A program made the translations under genes and the position numbers. A stretch of DNA of 64,000 bases from Verrucomicrobia bacterium UBA3841 (GTDB taxonomy: Bacteria; Verrucomicrobiota; Kiritimatiellia; RFP12; UBA1067), in contig DGHT01000071.1 in assembly GCA_002392765.1 (NCBI GenBank), positions 1-64,000 on the forward strand. Reading direction: 5' to 3'. The notes beneath the pieces were generated by a model. The model did no database searches. It was given only the letters and a program-made list of their open reading frames with translations, and was not told where the DNA came from. Shown piece by piece: positions 42,334 to 51,070 of the stretch. Position 1 is the first letter of the stretch. Each line of letters starts with the position of its first letter.

Positions 42334-45300
42334 TCAGTCAAGAAGCAGATCGATTACCGCAGAGCCTCCGCGAAGAACGTTTATGGACTGCGTCCTCGTC
42401 CCCTTCTGATATTCCACCTTGTCCTTCAGGAAGTACGACCCGCAGACGAACGGAAGGAACACTATATCGTCCCCGCCCTCTTCGCATCCGCAACCTTCGC
42501 CGAATCCCTGCACGACCACGCCCGCCCAGTTGGCGGATTTCGTCTTTCCGTTCTCGCCGTAGGGGATTGCGACAGTACCCTTGATTTCGCCCGTAGCCCG
42601 ATTGAACGAGGATATCTTCATGTTTTTCGGCTTCGGGGATGTGAAGGCGATTGACGAAGTGGACACCTTTACGGACTGCTTGGCGATGGATCCCACGTTC
42701 CCCTCGTGCAGGCTTCCGAGCGATTCGGTGTCGAAGAAAAGGTCGATTTCATCGGTCGTGTAATCCTCGGTGCAGCAGTCCGCAAGATCGGACGACTTGT
42801 CGTAGAACCCTCCATTAAGGGCGAAATCCACCTTCCAGGAGACATCCGCCTCTTTCGTCTTCTCCTTGTGCGACCAGTAAGGTTTGACACCTTCTACGGA
42901 TGTGACGCACCTGGCCTCTTCTATAATAGTCGAATCAAGAGCCACGACTGCGGAGAACACGTCCGTAGCCGTCACATACAGCAGCGGCAGATATGCGATT
43001 TCTCCGGCCTTGGTGAGGTACGCTTTCTTGTTCTTGACCGCCGTTCCGTTCGGGAGCATGATCGTATAAGTCACTTCACCCTTGCGCGCGGAGGCATCGG
43101 TATCCATCTTGAGTGTCATGTAGCCGTACCCGGTAGGCGCGATACCTTCTCTCGACTCCTCGGAAACCGTCGATCCGAGCGCGACCGTGAAATACCCCTT
43201 CCAATCATCGGCTGGGTTATCCTTCGACCAGATACTGTCGGAATCCGTTTCGAATTGGAGTTCCTTGCCGCTCACAGGATCATGGAGAGAGCCGATAACA
43301 TCGTCGTCGTTTTCCGCCTCGACATCAAGAATCCATCCACCCTTGGCCGTAAGCGATACGGTCAAAGTCTTTGTGGCCGGATCGTATTCACTCCAGTTTT
43401 TCGAGCTGAGCGAAATCTTCGATGTCGAATTGGCGGAAATCAATTTTGCGCTCGCCTTGCCGTTGGCGGGAATCGTCAGCGTCTCCAGGATTCCCTCCAG
43501 ACGCCCGTCCGCAGTGTCGATCAAGGCGACGTTCTTGAACGTACGCGACTTGGCGACGGATTCGTTTGCTACATCCGGACTCGCCTTGGCGTCGGTCGGA
43601 TCGGCCACGATGAACGTAAGCGCGGCGCAAAGTCCCGCAACCGAACCGTCGACCGCCTGGTAGACGACTGCGTACGTCCCCGGCTTCGCCGTCGTCGTCC
43701 CCCAGACCAGGAGCGCGTTGCTGCCGGAATCATACGTCGCCTTCAAACCTGCAGGAAGGGTTCCAGAAAGTTTCTTGAACGTCACCTTCCCCGACGGATC
43801 CGCTGCAAGGCCGAAGAGATTGGAACTGGTCACATAGCGGTAGAGAGTGAGCGTTTCTTCCTGATTAAGGAACTCGGGAGCGCTGTCGGGAACGGAAACC
43901 ACGCTTACATTGTTCGAAGCGGACATGATCTTGAGCCCGCCCTCGGGATTCTTGAGCGTGATTTTCGCCGTCTTGCCGGCGGGAATGCCGGAAACGGAAA
44001 TCGACTTGTCTTCGAACTTGTGGGATTCCCACGATATTACGCCGTCTTCAAGGTCGCCGGAAACAGTCGTGCCGGCAAGACTGGACGCCACCTCGACGGA
44101 TACGGCCCCGTCGGATCCGGTCATGCGTCCGACTCTGAATTCGACGCCTTTGCTTTCCTTTGCATATATGATCCCCTTCTTGCCGAACACGGGATCCGAT
44201 CCGATGAATCCCGTATCGCCGGGCGTACGCTCGTCGTCTTCCGTCACGGTCAAGACGTAGACATCATCTTCAAGTTCTCCGACACTGCCCACTGCAAGCG
44301 CGAGGTTCAGCACAAGGTCGCTTTCGGCGTAATCGTATCTCTTGTCGTCCAGAATCTTGACAGTGAAAGTCTTGTCGCCCTTTTCGCCGTCTTTCCAGAC
44401 AAGTTCAGCGCGTTCGAATTCGTACCCGGGGTCGCCGTCGGTATTATAGAGAGTCGTTGCCGCCAAATCGTTCGTGACGACAACCTTAAGTTCGCCGGAC
44501 GATCCGTCGATGCGAGAGACCGTCACGGTCACTTCGCCTGCGTTTTCCTTCACGGTTTTCGCGGTCTCGGCGAATTTGACCTTCCCGGTGTTCCATATCT
44601 GGTAAGAGATCGATCCTCCTTCTCCGTACGCGCACTTAAGTTCGCAATCCCCGGATTTCAAAGCAGTATAGAATTTGCAGTACGGATCCTCCAAATCAAG
44701 TGCGGCGAGGGAGTTTGTGACGTCGGCGGGATTGACTCCTTCAATTCTGTATACCTTGTCCTTGACAAGCCTCATGACTACCGTGTCGGAATCTTTGGCG
44801 GCATTGGCAGGCAGTTTCTGCTCCTGCGGCACAAGCACCACGGAACCGGAGATTGAATACTTGAAAAAGTTATTCGCATTTGTATTTCCGACGTTAAACG
44901 CCTCGCTGTCGATATCGGCCGCCTCTACCTTGACGTAATAATCTCCCTTTTCGGAGAATTCGTTTTCAAGCACGACCCCGCCCTCTGCGTCAAGGCTGCC
45001 CGTGACGGCATCGCCCACCTGGACTTCCTTGTTTTTATCGTCCAGTTTGACGTACGAGACCTTGACCTCCGCCGCGTCCGAACCGGACACTACCACCTTC
45101 TGAAGCGCTCCCCCTTCTATTCCGGAAAGTTTGAACACGTCGCGGAAGTCGCAGTGGGAAACAACACCGTTCGTCTCGCCGCCGTTTGCCACGAACTCGA
45201 TCGCCCCGACATCGGGATAGTTGTTCTCCATTTCGGTCGGATCGGCGTTTTCGCCTTCGTCCGCCGCGATCGCCAGCATCTCGTCGAAGCGCTTCAGGTA

Positions 45301-46863
45301 GTTCTTGACATCGCCGCTGTTGACCGGCGAACCGGGGTCGGCGAAACGGCGAAGCCTTGCCGCAACGGTGCCGTCCTTGCGGAGCATCACGAAAATCGGC
45401 ACTCCCATGCGGTAATCGTTCCCGTCTTCCGGACGGTGGAATCCGCCCTCGGCCGTATTCTTTGTGACAAGATCGTGGAATTTCACAAGCTGCGCCTGCG
45501 CATCGGCATCGCTTACGCCCTTGCGCGTCAGGTAGCCGCGGCCGCTGACCGTTCCATCAAGGTAGTAGCTCGCACCGGCATCGCGCGAAAGAAGCGTCGC
45601 GGTAACGTAGGAGTCTACACTGTTCGTGGTGAAACGCGGCATTTCGACGACCGCCAGGGCGACATTGTTGTCCTTGGCCCACTGCTGGACGAGATTCGTT
45701 CCGTTTTCCTCGTATTCGAGGAACTGCTCGTCGGTATTTTTGCAGTCGGGGCACCAAAGGGTTCCTGCGACGAGCGCGAGCGTGTTGGCCTGCCCGTCGG
45801 CGTTGGCGGCCGTCTGCTTTGCCACATCGAGATCCATCGTCCACTCGCCGAACGAAAGCGCGGGAACAGGGGCTTCCGCGAGGGACTTGGGATTGGACGA
45901 AAGAGACTTGCCGCTACCCGCAACCCTCTCGCCTATCCACAATGGATTTTTGGTACTCGTCTCCTTTTCCACGAAATAAACGTGGTTGGTCTGCTCCTGC
46001 TCGGTGCCGTCGGCATCTACGAGCGCAAGGGAAAGAACGTCGCCGTCCTTGAGGCCGGAAACATAGGACGAAACGGCGATTGAAACGGTCTGGTTCGTCT
46101 GGTTCGCCGCCCAGTCGACCTTCTGCGACTTCAGAACCGTGCCGTCCGCCTTTACGAGTTTGACCGTATTGTTGGTCTTGACCTCAACGACCGACTCGTC
46201 GCGAACGAGATCGAACATCAGCGTTTTCGAGTTCTTGTCCAGCTCAAGCCTGTCGTTTGCGGATTCTTCAAAATCGAACGTCCCGCCGAAATACGTGTAA
46301 AGCGGCGCTGGGGTATAACCATTAAACACGTCCATAATGTAATTTACAATATTCTGCCCTGATTTGTCATATGTTTTATTGGCAATACCCTGCTGCTTGT
46401 TCATCAAGTCGCCAACGACTGTTTTATCGGCAATCATCTTGCCGTCCTTGTACCAATAGAGCCGGACAAAAGGATACGACTTGATATTTACTTTTTCTTT
46501 GAACCAGTAATAGTAGCGCCCTTTCAACTTGCCCGCCAAAGGGTCTTCGGAACACGTAAAACAAAGGATAAGCCCACAATCCTTGGCCCAGTTTTTGAAA
46601 GCGTCCGACATGAGGCCTTTTTCAAACAACTGGCAGTGTCCGCAACCATTGTTACTCCAAACGGCCACCATCGGGATTCCATATTCATCGGCTAACGCTT
46701 GGCATGCATCGAGATCCCCGTTCCATACTCCAAGTTCGACTTCGGAACCCATCGGCGCGCGGCAGGAGTCCAGAAACTCGGCGAGAAACTTGTCGACCGC
46801 CGCATAAAGACTGCCGGAAAGCGCGACAAGCGCGACTAACAGGTATTTTTTGAATTTGAACAT
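42334..46863 (-). CDS. Giant secreted protein with thioredoxin-like and Calx-beta domains
   Basis: A 1,509-residue exported protein. The signal peptide MFKFKKYLLVALVALSGSL starts at the ATG at 46863, which has GGAGG seven bases upstream; an earlier ATG at 46887 lacks this. Residues about 25-180 are thioredoxin-like with CGHC near 75 (SNNGCGHCQLFEKGL). A second thioredoxin-like domain has CPDC near 370 (LWCPDCKNTDEQF). Two Calx-beta-like domains follow (AKTVKENAGEVTVTVSRIDG near 790, then KESKGVEFRVGRMTGSDG). Next is an Ig-like segment with LPAGLKATYDSGSNALLVWG. The C-terminus has a double Cys pair (GEGCGCEEGG). Two redox sites on a long adhesive stalk suggest a surface disulfide-handling protein. 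The promoter lies 32 bases upstream. Confidence 0.8.
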   Translation of the reverse strand: MFKFKKYLLVALVALSGSLYAAVDKFLAEFLDSCRAPMGSEVELGVWNGDLDACQALADEYGIPMVAVWSNNGCGHCQLFEKGLMSDAFKNWAKDCGLILCFTCSEDPLAGKLKGRYYYWFKEKVNIKSYPFVRLYWYKDGKMIADKTVVGDLMNKQQGIANKTYDKSGQNIVNYIMDVFNGYTPAPLYTYFGGTFDFEESANDRLELDKNSKTLMFDLVRDESVVEVKTNNTVKLVKADGTVLKSQKVDWAANQTNQTVSIAVSSYVSGLKDGDVLSLALVDADGTEQEQTNHVYFVEKETSTKNPLWIGERVAGSGKSLSSNPKSLAEAPVPALSFGEWTMDLDVAKQTAANADGQANTLALVAGTLWCPDCKNTDEQFLEYEENGTNLVQQWAKDNNVALAVVEMPRFTTNSVDSYVTATLLSRDAGASYYLDGTVSGRGYLTRKGVSDADAQAQLVKFHDLVTKNTAEGGFHRPEDGNDYRMGVPIFVMLRKDGTVAARLRRFADPGSPVNSGDVKNYLKRFDEMLAIAADEGENADPTEMENNYPDVGAIEFVANGGETNGVVSHCDFRDVFKLSGIEGGALQKVVVSGSDAAEVKVSYVKLDDKNKEVQVGDAVTGSLDAEGGVVLENEFSEKGDYYVKVEAADIDSEAFNVGNTNANNFFKYSISGSVVLVPQEQKLPANAAKDSDTVVMRLVKDKVYRIEGVNPADVTNSLAALDLEDPYCKFYTALKSGDCELKCAYGEGGSISYQIWNTGKVKFAETAKTVKENAGEVTVTVSRIDGSSGELKVVVTNDLAATTLYNTDGDPGYEFERAELVWKDGEKGDKTFTVKILDDKRYDYAESDLVLNLALAVGSVGELEDDVYVLTVTEDDERTPGDTGFIGSDPVFGKKGIIYAKESKGVEFRVGRMTGSDGAVSVEVASSLAGTTVSGDLEDGVISWESHKFEDKSISVSGIPAGKTAKITLKNPEGGLKIMSASNNVSVVSVPDSAPEFLNQEETLTLYRYVTSSNLFGLAADPSGKVTFKKLSGTLPAGLKATYDSGSNALLVWGTTTAKPGTYAVVYQAVDGSVAGLCAALTFIVADPTDAKASPDVANESVAKSRTFKNVALIDTADGRLEGILETLTIPANGKASAKLISANSTSKISLSSKNWSEYDPATKTLTVSLTAKGGWILDVEAENDDDVIGSLHDPVSGKELQFETDSDSIWSKDNPADDWKGYFTVALGSTVSEESREGIAPTGYGYMTLKMDTDASARKGEVTYTIMLPNGTAVKNKKAYLTKAGEIAYLPLLYVTATDVFSAVVALDSTIIEEARCVTSVEGVKPYWSHKEKTKEADVSWKVDFALNGGFYDKSSDLADCCTEDYTTDEIDLFFDTESLGSLHEGNVGSIAKQSVKVSTSSIAFTSPKPKNMKISSFNRATGEIKGTVAIPYGENGKTKSANWAGVVVQGFGEGCGCEEGGDDIVFLPFVCGSYFLKDKVEYQKGTRTQSINVLRGGSAVIDLLLD

Positions 46864-46894
46864 TATAGTACCTCCATGTTTTTTCATAATACAA

Positions 46895-46903
46895 ATTATA
46901 TCA
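46895..46903 (-). promoter_or_regulatory. Extended -10 promoter of the envelope operon
   Basis: TGATATAAT on the minus strand; predicted start near 46888 and a leader of about 25 bases carrying GGAGG. It probably drives all seven genes down to 38018, whose spacings are short or overlapping. Confidence 0.6.
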
Positions 46904-46988
46904 AATTTTTACCGGATTATTCCATTGATTTTTTCGATTTTGTTCAATAGAATTTTCCGATAATCGGGCAAATACCCCTAGAATCGGG

Positions 46989-48554
46989 TCAAACCGGCAG
47001 TTCTTCAGACAAATCTTCGACTATCGTGCGCTTTTCAGCGGAAAACGAAATGCCGACAAGGGTGATGCGCTTTTTGGAAAGCGCGTATTTTCCGGCGTAA
47101 TCTTTGCCCTTGATCTGGTCGATAGCTTCTTTGGCGGGACGGTTCAGTTTGAACTCGACGATGTAGATGTCGTTTGGAAGATCGACGACCATGTCGATGC
47201 GTCCGTCATGGGTTTTCACCTCGCCGTTCACGTTCACGCCTATGGAGCGCAGAACGACATACACGACCGTCTGCCACATCTGCTCGTTCTGGCGGTCTGT
47301 CATGTCGTAGGGAATGTCCGTGAAGAAACTCTTAAGCGCCTTGATAAAGCGCGGTACGTCGTGCGAATACAGCGCCTCGCCGGCCGCAAAAGCGAAGCCG
47401 GAAGTAAGCGACGCGTCGCGACCCGTGTATGCTCCGACCACATCCTTCAGAAAAGAATTCTCCACTTCCAAGTTCGGAAGGCGAAGCGTATAGCGGCGCG
47501 AAGTCCCCATCTGGACAAACTTGTCTATCGTAAGGTATCCTGTCTGGAAAAGAAGCGTGACGCCCCTTGGATTCGCAGGCTCGTAGTTGCCGAGGTCGTC
47601 CTCGTCGATATTAACGCAGGAGAAATCAAGCGGCCTCGACTTCAAAATATCGACAAGGAACGTTGGCATAGCGGTCTGCGACCAATAGTTTGCGAATTCT
47701 CCTTTGTCGAAACAGAGACCCAAAGACACGGGGTTGATGACCGACTTTGCCAAATGATGAAATTTGTAGCCGTTGTACCACTCTATAATCTTTCCGAAGG
47801 ACTCCTCGTCCGTAAGACCATTCGCCTCCGCCAGTTCGTGGATACATCCGGGGAAGTACTTCAGCACCTCCTCATGCGTGTATCCGAACAGTGTTCCCGT
47901 CTTCGGATGCATCGTCCAGTCCTTGAGGTTGTTCAAGTCTGAGAAGATCGACACCTTGGAGAACTTCGAGACGCCCGTAATGAATGTGAAACGCTGCTTC
48001 CCCTCCAAAGTCTTTATGACGGAATAAAAGGCTTTCAGCTCGTCGCGAAACTCCGTTACATCGCTCTTCATCAAATGTCCGAGAAGCGGCTTGTCGTATT
48101 CGTCCACCAGAAGCACCATCCGGCCGTCCGGCGATTTCGCGGCCAGAGACTCGATAAGACGCTTGAAAACAATCGCCGGCGAAGAACCGGAAACACTCTC
48201 GACACCCAGCTCGCGGGCTCTGTCGGAAAGATGCTCGAAGAGCATTCCGCGAAACTCCGGGACGCTTCGCGCCTGCATACTCCCCATATCAAGATGGAGA
48301 ACAGGCCATTTTTTCGACCAGTCCCACTTCGGCTCAATCGCAAGTCCCGTAAAAAGTTCGCGCAGACCTTCAAAAAGCGCCTTTAAAGTGGAAACTGCGA
48401 GCGATTTTCCGAACCGCCGCGGCCGCGCGATAAAGAACTGCGCACCGGCATCTCCGGACGCCATCGCATAAAGAATGTCAGTCTTGTCGACGTACGTAAA
48501 ACCGTCTTCCCGCAGACGCGAGAACGTGTATATGTCTGTGGCTATCTTTTCCAT
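46989..48554 (-). CDS. AAA-ATPase-like / PD-(D/E)XK nuclease family protein (DUF1703 type)
   Basis: About 521 residues. The N-terminal half is the AAA-ATPase-like domain: LREDGFTYVDKTDILY near 12, then a nucleotide-binding ARPRRFGKSLAVSTLKALF near 40, and MVLLVDEYDKPLLGHLM near 145. The C-terminal part has the PD-(D/E)XK nuclease pattern with DGRIDMVVDLPNDIYIVEFK near 455. The family is common in gut bacteria in many copies; a defence or mobile-element role is suspected but not established. I prefer the ATG at 48554, since family members begin just before the RLREDG region; the frame also opens at 48563, directly after the -10 element. Either start leaves almost no leader and no ribosome site. 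Confidence 0.85.
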   Translation of the reverse strand: MEKIATDIYTFSRLREDGFTYVDKTDILYAMASGDAGAQFFIARPRRFGKSLAVSTLKALFEGLRELFTGLAIEPKWDWSKKWPVLHLDMGSMQARSVPEFRGMLFEHLSDRARELGVESVSGSSPAIVFKRLIESLAAKSPDGRMVLLVDEYDKPLLGHLMKSDVTEFRDELKAFYSVIKTLEGKQRFTFITGVSKFSKVSIFSDLNNLKDWTMHPKTGTLFGYTHEEVLKYFPGCIHELAEANGLTDEESFGKIIEWYNGYKFHHLAKSVINPVSLGLCFDKGEFANYWSQTAMPTFLVDILKSRPLDFSCVNIDEDDLGNYEPANPRGVTLLFQTGYLTIDKFVQMGTSRRYTLRLPNLEVENSFLKDVVGAYTGRDASLTSGFAFAAGEALYSHDVPRFIKALKSFFTDIPYDMTDRQNEQMWQTVVYVVLRSIGVNVNGEVKTHDGRIDMVVDLPNDIYIVEFKLNRPAKEAIDQIKGKDYAGKYALSKKRITLVGISFSAEKRTIVEDLSEELPV

Positions 48555-48563
48555 GACATGCAT

Positions 48564-48572
48564 ATTATATCA
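48564..48572 (-). promoter_or_regulatory. Extended -10 promoter of the PD-(D/E)XK gene
   Basis: TGATATAAT on the minus strand. The predicted transcription start (about 48557) lies 0-3 bases before the ATG at 48554. Its TGA is also the stop codon of the upstream relic. Confidence 0.6.
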
Positions 48573-48647
48573 CATTTCAACCGGCAGTTCCTTGCATAAA
48601 TCATCAACTGTTGCCGACGCTTCCGCTGTCACTACCCGACATGTCAT
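48570..48647 (-). pseudogene. Relic of a second PD-(D/E)XK family gene (3' end only)
   Basis: The minus strand reads TAEASATVDDLCKELPV and stops just before the promoter. This matches the C-terminus of the intact neighbour, SAEKRTIVEDLSEELPV, at the same distance from the stop. Only about 20 codons align, and a stop lies further upstream in frame. It appears to be the tail of a deleted tandem paralog. Confidence 0.5.
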
Positions 48648-48678
48648 TATGCGCGACTAACACTCCAGATGCCGGATT

Positions 48679-49791
48679 TCAGTTTTTGGCGTTTTCGAAA
48701 AGATTCGTGCCGTAAGGCCACTCGATGACGGCTGTCTTCATGATTTCCTCGCCGACTATTTTTTGAATCCTCTCTTTTCTTCCTTCTGTCAAAGCCGCAA
48801 CTATTTCATCGTGAGTCAGCTGTGGAAGCGATTCAAACAGATCTTTTCGGATTCTGCCAAACTCCCAGACGGTTTCCGTACTTGATTCGTCATCTGGATC
48901 GGTCTGATCCTGCCTAATGTCATTCAATCTGACAATTGAATAACCATCATCCATTTCAAGTATTCCCGATACATCGCCCTTCTTTGCCGTCATCGCCCAC
49001 GACTCAAGATTGTCCTCGCCATCAAAATCTTCTTTGTAGTATTCGTCCCAAAACTCCGCTTCCTCTTTCCCGTCTTTTGAATCGGAATATTTCAAGCCTG
49101 CTTCTGCGAAATCGACACCGGAAGCAATCTTTTCCAACGCCTCTTCCAACTGTTTAACTTGCTCTTTGTTTTTCCTCTCTGCTTCGCCGATCGACTTCAT
49201 GTACCTGTTGGAATAAGATATTACATCGCTCTCGGCTATATTCAATATCCCATTAGTGTCGAAAAGATCCCTTAATGAGAATTCAAGCGCCTCGCATTCG
49301 GCAAGAGTGCGAAATTTCCGAGCGACTGTCTCATCACCCATTTCCGCACAGACAGAATCGAAAGTGGAATGACCTCTATTTATGCTTTTTAAAACGTTAG
49401 CCGCCACCTCATTGAAATATCCGTCCTTTATCTGGATATTCTTTTCCCTGGCGAACTGGTGCACCAATTCGGAACGCATGATACGTGAAAGAATATTCGG
49501 CCGCATTTTCTCGAGCGACTCGTACGCTTTTGGATTGAAGCCTGTCAAGGGCACTCCATGTTTCATCCTAAGCATTTTATCAAATACGCTACATGTATCA
49601 TTGAAATCTTTTTTTGTAAAGGAAACGCCATTTACAATCAAAATCACGGCATCATCGTTCAATTCCGACATTTGTTTAATATCATTTCCAACATATTCAC
49701 CGGGATCTTTTGGAATATATTGCCCTTTCTCCTTGCGACCGCATCCGGCAAAAACCAAAATCAGCAGTATATATAAAGTATGTTTAATCAT
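48679..49791 (-). CDS. PpiC/SurA-type peptidyl-prolyl isomerase lipoprotein
   Basis: A 370-residue lipoprotein (LVFAGCGRK lipobox, Cys near 17). The N-terminal region is helical, SurA-like (LSRIMRSELVHQFAREKN). The parvulin domain lies at about 215-320: ALEKIASGVDFAEAGLKYSD, EAEFWDEYYKED, AMTAKKGDVSGILEMDDGYS and IVRLNDIR. The domain helps fold or assemble outer-membrane and secreted proteins. AGGA lies seven bases before the ATG. No strong promoter is seen upstream. Neighbouring secreted proteins would be plausible clients. Confidence 0.8.
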   Translation of the reverse strand: MIKHTLYILLILVFAGCGRKEKGQYIPKDPGEYVGNDIKQMSELNDDAVILIVNGVSFTKKDFNDTCSVFDKMLRMKHGVPLTGFNPKAYESLEKMRPNILSRIMRSELVHQFAREKNIQIKDGYFNEVAANVLKSINRGHSTFDSVCAEMGDETVARKFRTLAECEALEFSLRDLFDTNGILNIAESDVISYSNRYMKSIGEAERKNKEQVKQLEEALEKIASGVDFAEAGLKYSDSKDGKEEAEFWDEYYKEDFDGEDNLESWAMTAKKGDVSGILEMDDGYSIVRLNDIRQDQTDPDDESSTETVWEFGRIRKDLFESLPQLTHDEIVAALTEGRKERIQKIVGEEIMKTAVIEWPYGTNLFENAKN

Positions 49792-49810
49792 AGCGGAATC
49801 CTTGTTATCA

Positions 49811-49838
49811 CTTTTTGAAAATTGGAAATTTGGAATTA
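49811..49838. repeat. AT-rich TTGGAAA periodic tract upstream of the PpiC gene
   Basis: The plus strand reads as short units TTTTTGAAAA, TTGGAAA, TTTGGAA, TTAAG with a period of 7-8. It resembles the tracts after mraY and after the fabG-type gene. It lies between the terminator hairpin at 49899 and the PpiC start. Confidence 0.45.
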
Positions 49839-49898
49839 AGGAGAGATGCCATAGTTATCTTTGAAGGCAGAGAAATCTGGTAACAGGCAAATGAACAA

Positions 49899-49931
49899 AT
49901 GAAAGGACGAGGTAAAGCCTCGTCCTTTCAT
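49899..49931 (-). terminator. 14-bp hairpin after the small secreted protein gene
   Basis: ATGAAAGGACGAGG pairs perfectly with CCTCGTCCTTTCAT around a 5-base loop. On the minus strand it is followed by TTTGTTCATTTG, a partly interrupted U-tract. A second perfect 7-bp hairpin lies just before it at 49937-49953. Together they should end and stabilise the upstream mRNA. Confidence 0.7.
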
Positions 49932-49961
49932 CATAATCAATCTGCAAGATTGAATTATACA

Positions 49962-50735
49962 TTAGGGCTCGACAGCCTCCTGAGCATCCTTACCCTGGAG
50001 CGAAGCATAGCTGGGCTTCTTGGGGAGCTTGCGAGGAGACTTGGAAGCCTTCTTGGAAGCGGACTTGTTGTACTTGACAGACCACTTTCCGAAAGCGACC
50101 GTGTTGTATTCATCCTCGCACTGAAGGGTGAGTGTATCGCACGCATAGATGCGGGACGGAGCGCACTCGGCTTTGCTGACCCACCAGGAGGTACCAACGC
50201 TGCCAGCGAAGTTGCCGGAGATCGAGCTGTAGATACCCTTGGAGCCTTTGTACTTGCCAAGACCGGCGAAGCTGATGTGGTCAAACACCCAAGCAGCATC
50301 GGCGCTATAGGGCATCGATCCCTTGAACTCGCCGTACATCTCGGCCTTGTTGGGCTTCTTGCCAATCACGTTGACGAAGGTATTCGCAATTTCGGCTTCA
50401 GCAACATCGCTCTTGTAAGGCTTGAGAGCCCAGAAAGCGAAGTAGTTGGCCGGCTCGGTACCCTGAGCGAGCGTCTCGGAGCAGGTAGGAAGGCAGTAAA
50501 CAACCCAGCCCTTGATCTTGAGCTTGGCAGAAACACGAGCGGGGCAGAGAGCACCGCCGCCTTCACCGCAGTCCGCAGCAGCCGCTTTTCCAGGCGTAAC
50601 ACCCTTGGTGGTCTTGCCGGAGAACGTGAACTTGTAGACCTGGGCGCCAGTGGTCTGGACATCACCCTCGCCGCAGTCAGCGAATGCACCAGCGGTCATA
50701 GCAGCGACCGCAGCAGCAATCATGAGTTTCTTCAT
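49962..50735 (-). CDS. Small secreted cysteine-containing protein, unknown family, probably abundant
   Basis: A 257-residue protein with a clean signal peptide (MKKLMIAAAVAAMTAGAFA, cut near 19). The mature part has eight or so cysteines (DCGEGD, DCGEGGGALCPAR, VVYCLPTCSET, KAECAPSRIYACDTLTLQCE), suggesting disulfides in the periplasm or outside. Short beta-like stretches dominate (YKFTFSGKTTKG, LKIKGWVVYC, YGEFKGSMPY). The last 40 residues are basic and Ser/Lys/Pro-rich (KSASKKASKSPRKLPKKPS). The start is the ATG at 50735, not 50834. The long leader, double hairpin and regular codon use suggest high expression. I do not recognise the family. Confidence 0.75.
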   Translation of the reverse strand: MKKLMIAAAVAAMTAGAFADCGEGDVQTTGAQVYKFTFSGKTTKGVTPGKAAAADCGEGGGALCPARVSAKLKIKGWVVYCLPTCSETLAQGTEPANYFAFWALKPYKSDVAEAEIANTFVNVIGKKPNKAEMYGEFKGSMPYSADAAWVFDHISFAGLGKYKGSKGIYSSISGNFAGSVGTSWWVSKAECAPSRIYACDTLTLQCEDEYNTVAFGKWSVKYNKSASKKASKSPRKLPKKPSYASLQGKDAQEAVEP

Positions 50736-50907
50736 TTTTTTTCTTTCTTGGGCTGAGGCTTGTTGGACCCTTCGCCCGATCCTTCGGTCTTCTCCAGCTC
50801 GCATCGAACACCCGTTCGTGTTTGCCTCGGTCAACCTCAGGTGGTTAACTTGTTTGTCCCCGTTCGATCTGCGGAATTGTTTTTAAAACCGCTTCACTCG
50901 CGAAAAC
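50736..50907 (-). promoter_or_regulatory. Long 5' leader of the small secreted protein gene
   Basis: About 170 transcribed bases between the predicted start and the ATG, with short hairpins such as CCGA/TCGG near 50780 and a purine-rich AAGAAAG before the ATG. An in-frame ATG at 50834 lies inside but would add a non-signal N-terminus. It could be a regulatory or stabilising leader; no known riboswitch pattern was recognised. Confidence 0.4.
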
Positions 50908-50913
50908 GGGAAT

Positions 50914-50922
50914 ATTATATCA
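50914..50922 (-). promoter_or_regulatory. Extended -10 promoter of the small secreted protein gene
   Basis: TGATATAAT on the minus strand, just after the terminator of the protease operon. Predicted start about 50907. Confidence 0.6.
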
Positions 50923-50985
50923 AAAAAGAAAAGCGAATGCAACAGGAAAATGAAAAAAATTAAAGTTTTTTTCCTATTCGCTTTT
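50922..50985 (-). terminator. Terminator of the metalloprotease operon
   Basis: AAAAGCGAAT at 50929-50938 pairs with ATTCGCTTTT at 50976-50985, with an inner AGGAAAA/TTTTCCT pairing. On the minus strand it is followed by CTTTTTT. It lies 86 bases after the protease stop and directly before the next promoter. The remaining 50986-51070 is AT-rich with no gene visible. Confidence 0.75.
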
Positions 50986-51070
50986 TACAACCTATTATAT
51001 GCACGGAATTTACCGCGATGACAAACTTTTTTTATTTTTTTCGTTTGCCTGTGTAATTGCGCTCCGCCCG

